DNA from: Candidatus Zixiibacteriota bacterium
Lineage (GTDB): Bacteria > Zixibacteria > MSB-5A5 > WJJR01 > JAJRUJ01
DNA: 64,000 nucleotides
NCBI GenBank assembly: GCA_020051695.1
Contig: JAGVQM010000010.1
Span: 62,001 to 126,000, forward strand
Direction: 5' to 3'
A program made the position numbers and the translations under genes. The notes under the pieces are model-generated. The model was given only the letters and a program-made list of their open reading frames with translations. It had not been told where the DNA came from and did not search any database. Below, one piece after another: positions 7,919 to 17,231 of this stretch (position 1 is its first letter; each line of letters opens with the position of its first letter).

Positions 7919-9994
7919 ATGAACCGTGCCCAGAGACGCGGAAAGCATAAACAGCGGAACACAACACAATCCGCCGCCCCGGCAATCGACGTGCAGCACT
8001 CGCTGCATGAGGCGTTCGCCGATTATCATGCCGGGCGCCGGCCTGCTGCTGCGCACAACTGCCGGATGGTTTTGGAGCAGGCGCCCGACCAGGTCGATGC
8101 GCTGCATCTGCTGGGGGTCATCACCAATGAGGACGGCAATCCCCGCGAGGCCGCCGGGCTGGTTTCACGAGCCATCACCCTCGACCCGGCACAACCGTCG
8201 TTTCATAACAGCATGGGTGTCATCCTGCGGTCACACGGGAAACTTGAGGAAGCGGCCACCTGCTATCGCACGGCGCTGAAGCTCGCTCCCGGTGATTCGG
8301 GCGCGATGAATAACCTGGCCAACACATTGCGTGACCAGGGGCGGTTGGCCGAGGCAGCAGACCAGTTGTCCCGTGCCCTGGAAATAAATCCGGCTGACGC
8401 TGCCACTCATTATAATATGGCCCTGGCGCTGGAGGACCTCGGCAAACTCGAAGACGCCGTCGTCAGCTATCGCCGGGCACTTGAATACGCTCCTGATGAT
8501 TCGAATACCATCGGCAATCTGGGACTGGTGTATTTGCTGCTGGGAAACCCGGCCGAAGCCCTGGTTTACTTTAACCGTTTGCTGGCCCTCGATCCGCAGG
8601 CCGCAGATACCCACAATAATATCGGCAATGCACATCGGCTGGCCGGGGACCTTGACCAGGCGACACTATCCTACCGCCGGGCCATCGCCTGCCAACCGCA
8701 GTATGCCGATGCGCACTTCAATCTGGGCCTCATTCAGCAGGAAGCCGGCGACCTGGAAGAAGCGATCGATTGCTACCAACACGCACTCGAACACAATGCC
8801 TTGATGGCCGCGGCCCACGTTGGTCTTGCCGAAATCTATGAAAAACAAAACCGACTGGACCGGCTGCCACACCACCTCACTGCCGCCATGCAGCTTGAAC
8901 CGGACAATGTGTCGGCCAACCGGCTGGCCGCCGTCATGTTGCGGCGAGAGGGAAAATACAAGGAAGCACTGCAAAAACTCTCGCGCCTGGCCTTGCCCGC
9001 CACGGAGGACCAAATAACAGAGAGTATCCATTTTGAACTCGGACGGCTCTATGACCTGGACCATCAAAGTGACCGGGCGATGCATCATTTTGCCGAGGGA
9101 AATCGGTTGCAGGTGCGAAACACCGACTCCCGCGTTGCCGACAAAGAACGCTACTTGGCCTGGATCAGACAACTGCGGGATTACTTTTCCCAGAACGGTG
9201 GTGCTTTCCACCCGCTCGCGTCGTGTTCGCCGGGTCTCAATACCCCGATGTTCCTAATTGGATTCCCCCGCTCCGGCACGACCCTGCTCGATCAGATTTT
9301 GGACAGCCACCCCCAAATCCAGGTCATGGAAGAAAAGCCAGCGCTGGAAAAAATCCTGCAGGATGTAGCCCGGAGGCTTGAGGGATACCCTCGCGCGCTG
9401 GCCGGTCTGAGCAACGACGACCGGGAACAGTTGCGCCTGCAATACTTCAGCATTGTGGAACAATCGCTGGTCCGGCGGCCGGACACGCTGCTGATCGACA
9501 AATTCCCCCTGAATATATGCCATGTCGGTCTGATCAACCGAATTTTCCCCGAGGCCCGGTTGATTCTGGCGCTCCGCCACCCCTATGATGTCTGCCTGAG
9601 TTGTTTCATGCAGTCGTTCGTGCTCAACGATGCCATGGCCAATTTTTCCACGATCGGGGACACGGCGGTCCTGTATGACGAAGTCATGCGTCTGTGGCAG
9701 CAAAGCGTCAGGATTTTTGCGCCGAATTTTCATAGCCTCCATTATGAATCACTCGTCGACGACTTCAGAGGCGAAGTGTCGTCTCTTTTGGAGTTCCTCG
9801 GTGTCGGATGGGATGACGCAGTGCTCAATTACACAACTCATGCCAAAACGCGGGGCTCAATCAATACGCCGAGTTATCAGCAGGTGACCGAGCCGGTCTA
9901 CCGGAGGGCGAAATACCGCTGGGAACGGTACCACTCATATCTGGAACCGGTCAAAGGGCTGTTGCATCAGCATGTGGAATACTTCGGCTATTGA
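7919..9994 (+). CDS. TPR-repeat sulfotransferase
   Basis: The 691-residue protein joins about nine to ten tetratricopeptide repeats (residues about 15-380) to a PAPS-dependent sulfotransferase domain (about 440-690). The 5-prime-phosphosulfate loop GFPRSGTTLL lies at about residue 448, a likely catalytic Glu in MEEKPAL follows, and the 3-prime-phosphate motif RHPYDVCLS is at about 553. Bacterial TPR-sulfotransferases resemble tyrosylprotein sulfotransferases, and their TPRs probably hold protein substrates. It starts 8 bases after cysC, which would supply its donor, and shares the sigma-28 promoter at 6899. No signal peptide is visible, so it should act in the cytoplasm before export. The target, flagellin tyrosines or flagellin glycan, is inferred from position. 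Confidence 0.88.
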   Translation: MNRAQRRGKHKQRNTTQSAAPAIDVQHSLHEAFADYHAGRRPAAAHNCRMVLEQAPDQVDALHLLGVITNEDGNPREAAGLVSRAITLDPAQPSFHNSMGVILRSHGKLEEAATCYRTALKLAPGDSGAMNNLANTLRDQGRLAEAADQLSRALEINPADAATHYNMALALEDLGKLEDAVVSYRRALEYAPDDSNTIGNLGLVYLLLGNPAEALVYFNRLLALDPQAADTHNNIGNAHRLAGDLDQATLSYRRAIACQPQYADAHFNLGLIQQEAGDLEEAIDCYQHALEHNALMAAAHVGLAEIYEKQNRLDRLPHHLTAAMQLEPDNVSANRLAAVMLRREGKYKEALQKLSRLALPATEDQITESIHFELGRLYDLDHQSDRAMHHFAEGNRLQVRNTDSRVADKERYLAWIRQLRDYFSQNGGAFHPLASCSPGLNTPMFLIGFPRSGTTLLDQILDSHPQIQVMEEKPALEKILQDVARRLEGYPRALAGLSNDDREQLRLQYFSIVEQSLVRRPDTLLIDKFPLNICHVGLINRIFPEARLILALRHPYDVCLSCFMQSFVLNDAMANFSTIGDTAVLYDEVMRLWQQSVRIFAPNFHSLHYESLVDDFRGEVSSLLEFLGVGWDDAVLNYTTHAKTRGSINTPSYQQVTEPVYRRAKYRWERYHSYLEPVKGLLHQHVEYFGY

Positions 9995-10308
9995 ACCGGG
10001 TCGCTCCGGCTGCCCTAAAATGTATAGGGACCGGCCTATAACTCAAGTCAAGTCGAGGGCGTAACCTCCGATATTATATACAGAACCGGCCTAGGACGGC
10101 CGGATTATTGGAACCGGCCGAGCCGGCTTTCGGCGGCACTGGCCGCCTGCCGCAGCGTCCGGGAGAAGACAATGGACTGTCGGTATAGTGGTACTGCATT
10201 CGGTGTATGGAGCCCTCCGCAGTCCCCAGTATCACATCCAAGTGATCAGTGTCCGCCTGCCGTGGCGGTACAACTATCGACGACTAACGCCCGAAGCGGA
10301 GAATGACT
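9995..10308 (+). other. Intergenic region with three stem-loops
   Basis: No gene is seen in these 314 bases. There are three small perfect inverted repeats: TATAGG/CCTATA (10023-10028, 10035-10040), CCGGCC/GGCCGG (10086-10091, 10098-10103) and CCGGC/GCCGG (10114-10118, 10122-10126). The last is followed by CTTTC and could be a weak terminator for the sulfotransferase unit. A sigma-28-like promoter is at 10048-10074. Confidence 0.5.
10048..10074 (+). promoter_or_regulatory. Possible sigma-28 promoter for the five-domain gene
   Basis: TCAAGTCG (10048-10055), an exact 11-base spacer and TCCGATAT (10067-10074) match the sigma-28 consensus at 5 of 8 and 6 of 8. The leader to the ATG at 10309 would be about 230 bases. 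The AT-rich run at 10071-10080 could equally serve another sigma factor, so confidence is low. Confidence 0.35.
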
Positions 10309-13300
10309 ATGTCGATTGATCCTGCAATACAATCAACAACAACGCAACAACCGAATACTCGGATATTGCTGAGCGGGCCGTTTGGTACCGGCCGGGTTGC
10401 CGGTGATTTGTTGTTGGAGGGGTTTTTGCAGTTATTCCGGGCTCATGAATATTTCCGGGATTACGAACCGGCTGCAATTTCGGACAATCCTGAACAAACC
10501 GCCAAAAATTTCGACATAACCACAATCCCCAACGACCTCGAATCGATCGCTCAAGCCCTCGCCGGGGGATCTGTCATGTTATCGATCGGTGAGACGTTCA
10601 CCGACGCCGACCAGCAAAAGACCGGGAAAACGACCGGTTCGCTCAAGCGATTGCTGGCTGGAATCATCGCCGGACGGCCGACCGGCGTGATCGGGGCGGG
10701 AATCGAACCGCCGGCGATGACCGGTATTGCCGCATTCTTCGCCGAAATCATGGCCCGGGTCGACATGTTCACCGTCCGCGACCAGGCCTCGGCCATCGCG
10801 GCGGCCCGCTCCGGACTGACCGCGCCGGCACCGACCACTGCCAATCCAACATTCGGGCTCCCGCTGTCATCGAATCAACGCCCGGCAACGGGGCGGCTGG
10901 GACTCGATGTATGCGGCTTGACGAATGTCGATGATAGGATTTCAGCGGAACTCATCTCCGCGATGAACCACCTCACCGCCCAGACCGGCCTGCACCCGGT
11001 CCTCTTCGCTGAAGAGCAAACCATCAATGATCAGAGCATCATCCATTTGCGCCAAAGTATAGACGGTGCCGAAGTCGTCCCCTTGACCGGACCGCCGACC
11101 GCGATGCTGGATGCGCTGGGGACGGTCGATCTGCTGTTAGGCACGCAATACCATACGATCGTCGGCGCCGCAAGCCGCGCCGTCCCCGCTGTAGCCCTTT
11201 GTTTCGACCCGGCAGTGCACGGACTGGCACCGCAACTGCGGCTGGGAAATTATGCGCTGAGTCCCGACCGATTCCAGGCCCCGCAAATTGTTCGCGCGGC
11301 GCTGCAATTATGGAATAATCGCGCGCGGGTCGTCCCGGCACTGGCAATGGCCTACGCAACCCGGGCCAAACTGGCCGGCGAAAACCTCGAGCACGTCAAA
11401 CACATGCTTTCTGTAACGCCTGACGTGCGGATTGCAGAATGTGACCTCAATGAGTTTGCCGCCGATTCGAGGACCCACGTCGGCGAAGTCCTGGAGGTCA
11501 CGAACAAATTTTTGTCCGCATCCCGGCGGCACGCGGCAGCCGATGTCCCCGCAACGGCCCGGGAAACAATTGAGCACAAACCTCTCCCCGCCGACCCGTT
11601 GGTCACGATCTACATCTGCGCCTACAACGCCGCGCCATGGATCGAGCAGGCCTTGTCCAGCGCGATAAACCAGACCTATCGCCATCTGGAAATTTTAGTC
11701 GTAGATGACGGCTCAACCGATGATACTGTCGCCAGGGTCCAGGCCTGTGATGACCCACGAATCAGTCTGCATCAAATCAAGCACGGCGGGATCGCCCGGG
11801 CGCGCACGTATGCCAAAGAACATTTCCGTGGTGATTTGATTGTCTGCCTCGATGCCGATGACTGGCTGGCGCCGGAACTGATTGCCAAAGAGGTCGCTCT
11901 CCTGCAGGAGCACCCTGAAATTGATGTCACCTATTGCGACCGTTACCTGGTCGATGAGCACGGGACACCGACCGGCGAAGTCTGGAATTATACCGATTAC
12001 CCGGAACCACGCCGGTTGCTCGGGGACATGTTCACCGGCGGACGGGGCCGCATCCCCAATGGTTCGATGATGGAACGTGCCGAGGTCGCCCGCGCAGTCG
12101 GCGCATACAACTCCGAACTGGCCACAACTGAAGATTTCGATTACGCCGCCCGGCTGGCCATAGTTGCGCGGTCGTTCCGCGGGATCAGCGAACCGCTGTA
12201 TTTCTATCGCAGCTTCATGTCCGGCGCCAGCGGCAAATGGGACGAACGTAATGAGGTCGTCACCCGGGTCTGGCGGGAAATGTGGGAACGGCATGGCGGC
12301 GAGTATCTCCTCGGCGAAGAACCGGGGCGCGGCCTGGCCGGAAAACAAAAGGAAGCCGCTTATTTATGCCGGGCGGGAGATATCGCCTGCCGGCACGGCG
12401 AGGCATACATCGTCAGCGGCGCTTCCCGGCATTTCTTTGCCTGTGCCTGCGAATTTTATGTCAAAGCGCTGGCCCTCGAACCCTATAATTATACTGCCGG
12501 ATCGCAGGTGATGAAACTGGCGGCAGCCGGGCATCTGAACCTGAAAAGCGAAACCGGCGCGGGGACCAATAAACACTCGCCGCAACTGGACACATTTTAC
12601 GCCAATCAGCCGCTCCTGGATGTGTTGTATGAACATGCAATCCCTGAACTGCTGGCCCGGGGCCGCGAGACAATTACCATCACCGTGTGGCAGGCCGGGA
12701 CGGGCTGCGAAGCGTACACGATCATCATCGAGGCGCTGCGCCGTGGTGTGCCCCCGGAAAAACTGCGCATGCGGGCTTATGATTCCCGCCCGGAAAAAAT
12801 CGAACAAGCCCGCGCCGGCGTGTATACCGACAGCGAATTGTTTAACCGGGGGCGCAGCCATTTCTCGCAAACCCTCGCCGATCGCTATTTTGAAAAGCAG
12901 GCCGACGGCAGATATCGGGTGCGGGAGGAGGTCGCCCGGCAGGTAACCTGGCACAAGGGCGATATCACCAAAAGTGACGGGATCGATCCCGCAGAGAAAT
13001 CGGACATAGTCTTCGCTTCCTCGCTCTGGGAGGCCATCGACACGCCGACGGCGGGGACCGCATTGGCGAACCTCACGGCGAATGTCCACGCGGACGGATA
13101 TCTATTCCTCGGCGGCTTCTATCCGTCGCGCAATGCCGCGCTGGCCGAATTGCGCAAGCTCGAACCTGTCCGGGAACGGTTCGAGGACATTCACGACGGT
13201 TGGCGCTACCGCCGGGGCGCCTATGGGAGCCGCCCGTACGGCCTCGAACCACTGGACCGCCGCTATCAGGAATGGCCCTGGCGTTACGGTTGTGCGTTTC

Positions 13301-15306
13301 GCCTCCGTGAAGTGAAACAACTTGATTACAAAGCGCCGAACTTACTCAAGGAATACTGGACCGAGCGGGGCCGAGTTTACAAATGGCAGTATCCGGCATT
13401 GCCGCTCAAAGACCTGCCGGTGCCCCAGCGCATGGTCGAAATGCTGCAGGATGAACAACCGGGCAGCGTGCTGGATTACGGCTGTGGCTTCGGCACGATC
13501 CTGCGGGAAGTCCGGGCGGTACTCCCCACGGCGCAGTTGATCGGCCTGGATATCTCGCGTACTGTGTTATTCGAAGGTTACAAATACATGCTGGACGGCA
13601 CACCCGTGGGGCTGGTCGAATCCGACGGCAAAACAGTGCCTTTCCCCGACAACAGTTTTGCCGCCACGTTTACCCACGTGACATTGATCCATGTCCCACA
13701 CGAGGAAATACGCGGTGTGTTGGCGGAAATGGTGCGGGTCACCCATGACACATTGTATATCGGGGAGTCGGCATACAAAGAGCATGAACAGTTTTATTAC
13801 TTCGCCCACGATTATCCGGCGTTATTCGCTGAAATAAATTTAGTCGCCGAGGAAATTGAGATAACCGATGCGCACAAACAACCCGGTACGCGGTTGTTCC
13901 GGATTGATGTCCGCCGGAAAGCAACCCGGTCTCAGGAAGCGGGCCGCGGACAAACGTCGTTTGCTGTTTCGCCGGCCGCAGTGTCCCCCAGACGACGGCT
14001 GCTGATCGTTTCCGACCGCCGTTCGGTCCATACGCGCCGCTTCTGCCGGTTTTTCCGCGAGCAGGGACATGATGTGCAATTATTCGATGGAGGGACCGAT
14101 TGGGAGGGGCTGGAAGGCATTGTCCAGCATGCCCCCGATCCGGTGCGATTCCCCGAAGGAGATGCCGACCGCCAGTTGTATTCGCGCGTAGCCCGCCTGC
14201 GGGAGATAATCACCGCGATGAAACCCGACTGGGTCCACGGTCATTACCTCATCGGCTGGGGCTGGTGGGCGGCACTGGCCGCCGGTGATACACCGCTGGC
14301 GCTGACCGCCTGGGGGTCGGATGTGTTCATGCTCCCCGAGGAACAATCCCATACGCGCAATATGACGCGCTGGGCGTTGCAGCTGGCCGACCGGGTGACC
14401 GCCGATTCTACAGCACTCGCCCAGGCGGCCGAACAACTGGCCGGAGACGGACGACAGGTCATGCTGGTCCCGTTCGGCGTCGATACCGAGGCCTTTCGGC
14501 CCGGCGCAGATCCCACGGCCCTCCGGCGGCGGTTGATGATCCCGGACGATGCCCGCGTGATTCTCAGCCCGCGGCAGATCAAACCCGGAACGAATATCCA
14601 GTTTATCATTGACGCCTTCCAGCAAATTGCTGCCGGGGAACCCCGCGCGCTGCTGCTTTTGAAAACATATTTGACGACATTCGAGAAGCAATCGGCGTTC
14701 ATGAACCTGATCCGCACCAAGCTCACGGAAACTGATTTGTGGGGCCGGGTGCGCATCGTCCATGACCTGCCGCCGGAACAAATCCCGGCACTGTATGCGC
14801 TGGCCGAAGTCACGATCAGCGTCCGCGACACCGACGGGACACCGTGCACGCTGTTCGAATCCTGCGCTACGGGCACGCCGGTCATCGCCGGTGACATCCC
14901 CAGTCTATCCGAATGGATCACGCATGAGGAAAACGGACTGCTGGTCCCGACCCGCAATGCCGACGCCATTGCCCAGGCCATCAGACAGGTATTCGCCGGC
15001 GGCCCGGAGATCGAACACATCAAGAGCACCGTGCGGGATTTCGCCCTTTCCCATGGCGATTATCGCCGCTGTTTCTCCCGCATCGAAGAGCTTTATTGCG
15101 CTCCGGCCCCCGGCAAACATGCACGATGCCGGACAACCACGATGCAAACACTTGCGGAAATGCGGGGACAAATGTGCGCGGCAATCGACCGGGGCGAATT
15201 CGACAAGGGGTTTGAAATATTTCAGACCATAAACAGACTGGTCGCCGGGGCCGACTTCGGCGCCGCAATTGAATACCGGACCGAGGAAATGCTGCAGCCG
15301 GCGTAA
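10309..15306 (+). CDS. Five-domain protein: pyruvyltransferase, GT2, CheR-like methyltransferase, methyltransferase, GT4
   Basis: This 1665-residue protein has five enzyme-like domains in one uninterrupted frame. Residues about 15-340 resemble polysaccharide pyruvyl transferases (GPFGTGRVAGDLLLEG near the start, LLLGTQYHTIVGA near 280). Residues 428-640 are a GT-A family 2 glycosyltransferase (VTIYICAYNAAPW, VDDGSTDDT, LDADDWL). Residues 758-940 follow the CheR methyltransferase pattern (ITITVWQAGTGCEAYT, then Y-D-S-R, A-R-A-G-V-Y and a YF...Y.V segment) but with a shortened SAM loop. Residues 1053-1200 are a class I methyltransferase (VLDYGCGFGTIL). Residues 1228-1600 are a GT-B family 4 transferase (FGVDTEAF, TPCTLFESCATGTPVIA). 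The ATG at 10309 is preferred over the one at 10303 because of GGAG spacing. It probably builds and trims a flagellin glycan; its sugar donors and order of action cannot be read. Confidence 0.85.
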   Translation: MSIDPAIQSTTTQQPNTRILLSGPFGTGRVAGDLLLEGFLQLFRAHEYFRDYEPAAISDNPEQTAKNFDITTIPNDLESIAQALAGGSVMLSIGETFTDADQQKTGKTTGSLKRLLAGIIAGRPTGVIGAGIEPPAMTGIAAFFAEIMARVDMFTVRDQASAIAAARSGLTAPAPTTANPTFGLPLSSNQRPATGRLGLDVCGLTNVDDRISAELISAMNHLTAQTGLHPVLFAEEQTINDQSIIHLRQSIDGAEVVPLTGPPTAMLDALGTVDLLLGTQYHTIVGAASRAVPAVALCFDPAVHGLAPQLRLGNYALSPDRFQAPQIVRAALQLWNNRARVVPALAMAYATRAKLAGENLEHVKHMLSVTPDVRIAECDLNEFAADSRTHVGEVLEVTNKFLSASRRHAAADVPATARETIEHKPLPADPLVTIYICAYNAAPWIEQALSSAINQTYRHLEILVVDDGSTDDTVARVQACDDPRISLHQIKHGGIARARTYAKEHFRGDLIVCLDADDWLAPELIAKEVALLQEHPEIDVTYCDRYLVDEHGTPTGEVWNYTDYPEPRRLLGDMFTGGRGRIPNGSMMERAEVARAVGAYNSELATTEDFDYAARLAIVARSFRGISEPLYFYRSFMSGASGKWDERNEVVTRVWREMWERHGGEYLLGEEPGRGLAGKQKEAAYLCRAGDIACRHGEAYIVSGASRHFFACACEFYVKALALEPYNYTAGSQVMKLAAAGHLNLKSETGAGTNKHSPQLDTFYANQPLLDVLYEHAIPELLARGRETITITVWQAGTGCEAYTIIIEALRRGVPPEKLRMRAYDSRPEKIEQARAGVYTDSELFNRGRSHFSQTLADRYFEKQADGRYRVREEVARQVTWHKGDITKSDGIDPAEKSDIVFASSLWEAIDTPTAGTALANLTANVHADGYLFLGGFYPSRNAALAELRKLEPVRERFEDIHDGWRYRRGAYGSRPYGLEPLDRRYQEWPWRYGCAFRLREVKQLDYKAPNLLKEYWTERGRVYKWQYPALPLKDLPVPQRMVEMLQDEQPGSVLDYGCGFGTILREVRAVLPTAQLIGLDISRTVLFEGYKYMLDGTPVGLVESDGKTVPFPDNSFAATFTHVTLIHVPHEEIRGVLAEMVRVTHDTLYIGESAYKEHEQFYYFAHDYPALFAEINLVAEEIEITDAHKQPGTRLFRIDVRRKATRSQEAGRGQTSFAVSPAAVSPRRRLLIVSDRRSVHTRRFCRFFREQGHDVQLFDGGTDWEGLEGIVQHAPDPVRFPEGDADRQLYSRVARLREIITAMKPDWVHGHYLIGWGWWAALAAGDTPLALTAWGSDVFMLPEEQSHTRNMTRWALQLADRVTADSTALAQAAEQLAGDGRQVMLVPFGVDTEAFRPGADPTALRRRLMIPDDARVILSPRQIKPGTNIQFIIDAFQQIAAGEPRALLLLKTYLTTFEKQSAFMNLIRTKLTETDLWGRVRIVHDLPPEQIPALYALAEVTISVRDTDGTPCTLFESCATGTPVIAGDIPSLSEWITHEENGLLVPTRNADAIAQAIRQVFAGGPEIEHIKSTVRDFALSHGDYRRCFSRIEELYCAPAPGKHARCRTTTMQTLAEMRGQMCAAIDRGEFDKGFEIFQTINRLVAGADFGAAIEYRTEEMLQPA

Positions 15307-15335
15307 ACCGCGGTGCGCGGATGAGAGGAATCGCC

Positions 15336-15515
15336 ATGGGTACGAATACGATTGCAGAAAAACCTCCGGCACCGGCGGATAGTCAGACTCGCCGCCGCGA
15401 AATGCTGGCCCTGGTTTATCGGTTGTTTACTCCGCGCCGCCGGGAACAGGAAGTGAAACCGACCGGTTGGACCACTCCCCCGCGGCCGGACTGTGATCTG
15501 GACAGCCCGTACTAA
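15336..15515 (+). CDS. Small hypothetical protein (59 residues)
   Basis: A 59-residue, basic and Pro-rich protein with a central helical stretch REMLALVYRLFTPRR. The ATG at 15336 follows AGAGGA at good spacing, better than the ATG at 15321. It lies 29 bases after the five-domain gene and 21 bases before the carbamoyltransferase, in the same direction, so it is almost certainly co-transcribed. I do not recognise the family. A membrane role is unlikely because no hydrophobic segment is long enough. Confidence 0.55.
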   Translation: MGTNTIAEKPPAPADSQTRRREMLALVYRLFTPRRREQEVKPTGWTTPPRPDCDLDSPY

Positions 15516-15536
15516 TCCGCCGAACGAGGCCTGCTG

Positions 15537-17228
15537 ATGAACGTACTGGGAATCTCGTGCTATTATCACGATGCTGCGGCGTGCCTGGTGCATGACGGTG
15601 AAATCGTTGCCGCCGCCGAAGAGGAACGTTTTACCCGGAAAAAACACGATAACCGTTTTCCGCGCCGGGCCATCGATTACTGTCTGACCGCGGGCGGGAT
15701 CACGGCCCGGCAGATCGATATCGTTTGTTTTTATGAAAAACCACTGCTGAAGTTGGAACGCATCCTGGAAACAGGCAGCCGGCGGCCGGAGGAATCGGCG
15801 GAACTAGTCAGCCGGCAACTGGCGCAAACGCTGCACGAGCGATTGTTCATCCCGGATGTCTTGCGTGAAGTCATCGGGTACCGGGGCCGGGTGGTCTATA
15901 CCGACCACCACCTGGCGCACGCTGCTTCGGCATATTATCCCTCGGGATTTTCCGAGGCCGCGATTTTGACCGTGGACGGTGTCGGCGAAAAAGCCACTAC
16001 CGCCCAGTTCAGCGGCAGGAATGGCCGGATCACCAAACTGCGGGAAATCGAATATCCTCATTCTCTGGGCTTGTTGTACAGCACGTTGACAGCGTTTCTG
16101 GGCTTCAAAGTCAACAACGACGAATATAAAGTAATGGGGCTGGCCTCGTACGGCACAGTGCGCCATGCCGATAAAATCCGGAAACTGATCACGGTCATCC
16201 CGGACGGCAGTTTCCGGCTGAATCTGGATTATTTCAGTTTTATGTCCGATCCGAACCGCATGTATGCCGACGCCATGATCGAGTTGCTCGGTCCGCCGCG
16301 TTTGCCCGGGGATAGTATCTCCGGTTATCATAAAGACCTTGCCGCATCGCTGCAGGCGGTCGTGCAGGAGACCATGGTGCACCTGGCCGGCTCGTTGTAC
16401 GACCAATGCGGCCGGGTGGAGAACCTCTGTCTTGCCGGTGGCGTCGGGCTTAATTGTGTGGCCAATTCACAATTGCAGAAGCACACGCCGTTCAAGCGGA
16501 TTTTTATCCAGCCGGCAGCCGGCGACGGCGGGTGTGCGCTCGGCGCGGCGTTATATGCTTCCCACGCCCTGCAATGTCTCCCGCAGGAACAACGGCGACA
16601 TTCATCCCTGTACGGTCCGGAATACAGCAACGATGAAATCCGTAATTTCCTGCAAAGCCGCGGCGCGGAATTCACTGTATATGACGAAGACGGCATCTGC
16701 GCCGCAACGGCCAAATTAATTGCGGAAAACCAGATTATTGGCTGGTTTCAGGGTCGCATGGAATTCGGGCCCCGCGCACTGGGCAACCGCAGTATCCTGG
16801 CCAATCCCCGCAATCCCGAAATGCAGGACATCCTGAACCGCCGGGTCAAATTCCGTGAGGATTTTCGGCCGTTCGCCCCGGCGGTGCCGGCCGAACGGGC
16901 GGCGGAGTATTTCGAGGTCATCGGCGAAAGCCCGTTCATGTTGTTCACCACGACGGTCGTCCCGGCCCGGGAACGGGAAATCCCCGCGGTCACTCATGTG
17001 GATCATACGGCCCGTGTTCAAACCGTCAGTAAAGCCGATAATCCGCGTTTTTATCATTTGATCGAACATGTCGACAGACTCACCGGCGTTCCAGTAGTGG
17101 TCAATACCTCGTTTAATATTCGCGGGGAACCGATCGTCTGCTCAATGGAAGATGCCTACAATTGCTTTTTGAAAACCGACATCGACTACCTGGTTATGGG
17201 CAATTGTCTGGTGGAGAAGGAATTTTAG
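15537..17228 (+). CDS. NodU/CmcH-family O-carbamoyltransferase
   Basis: This family uses carbamoyl phosphate and ATP to carbamoylate sugar or antibiotic hydroxyls. The N-terminal Kae1-like domain starts MNVLGISCYYHDAAACLV and carries the metal-binding DHHLAHAASAYY near residue 122, then VDGVGE. The C-terminal domain has WFQGRMEFGPRALGNRS (about 402-418) and the FREDFRPFAPAV segment typical of NodU and TobZ. The length (563) is normal. The ATG at 15537 follows GAGG. It sits between two 59-residue genes in the island and probably adds a carbamoyl group to the flagellin-linked sugar. Confidence 0.92.
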   Translation: MNVLGISCYYHDAAACLVHDGEIVAAAEEERFTRKKHDNRFPRRAIDYCLTAGGITARQIDIVCFYEKPLLKLERILETGSRRPEESAELVSRQLAQTLHERLFIPDVLREVIGYRGRVVYTDHHLAHAASAYYPSGFSEAAILTVDGVGEKATTAQFSGRNGRITKLREIEYPHSLGLLYSTLTAFLGFKVNNDEYKVMGLASYGTVRHADKIRKLITVIPDGSFRLNLDYFSFMSDPNRMYADAMIELLGPPRLPGDSISGYHKDLAASLQAVVQETMVHLAGSLYDQCGRVENLCLAGGVGLNCVANSQLQKHTPFKRIFIQPAAGDGGCALGAALYASHALQCLPQEQRRHSSLYGPEYSNDEIRNFLQSRGAEFTVYDEDGICAATAKLIAENQIIGWFQGRMEFGPRALGNRSILANPRNPEMQDILNRRVKFREDFRPFAPAVPAERAAEYFEVIGESPFMLFTTTVVPAREREIPAVTHVDHTARVQTVSKADNPRFYHLIEHVDRLTGVPVVVNTSFNIRGEPIVCSMEDAYNCFLKTDIDYLVMGNCLVEKEF

Positions 17229-17231
17229 ATC

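Noticed and set aside
10303-15306. Assembly chimera as the cause of the five-domain gene
   Set aside because: The frame is continuous, base composition does not change at the junctions, and all parts fit glycan chemistry. It cannot be fully excluded without reads.
16168-17042. Further GCCGATAA matches on the plus strand
   Set aside because: They lie inside the carbamoyltransferase coding sequence with no suitable -35 element or downstream start.
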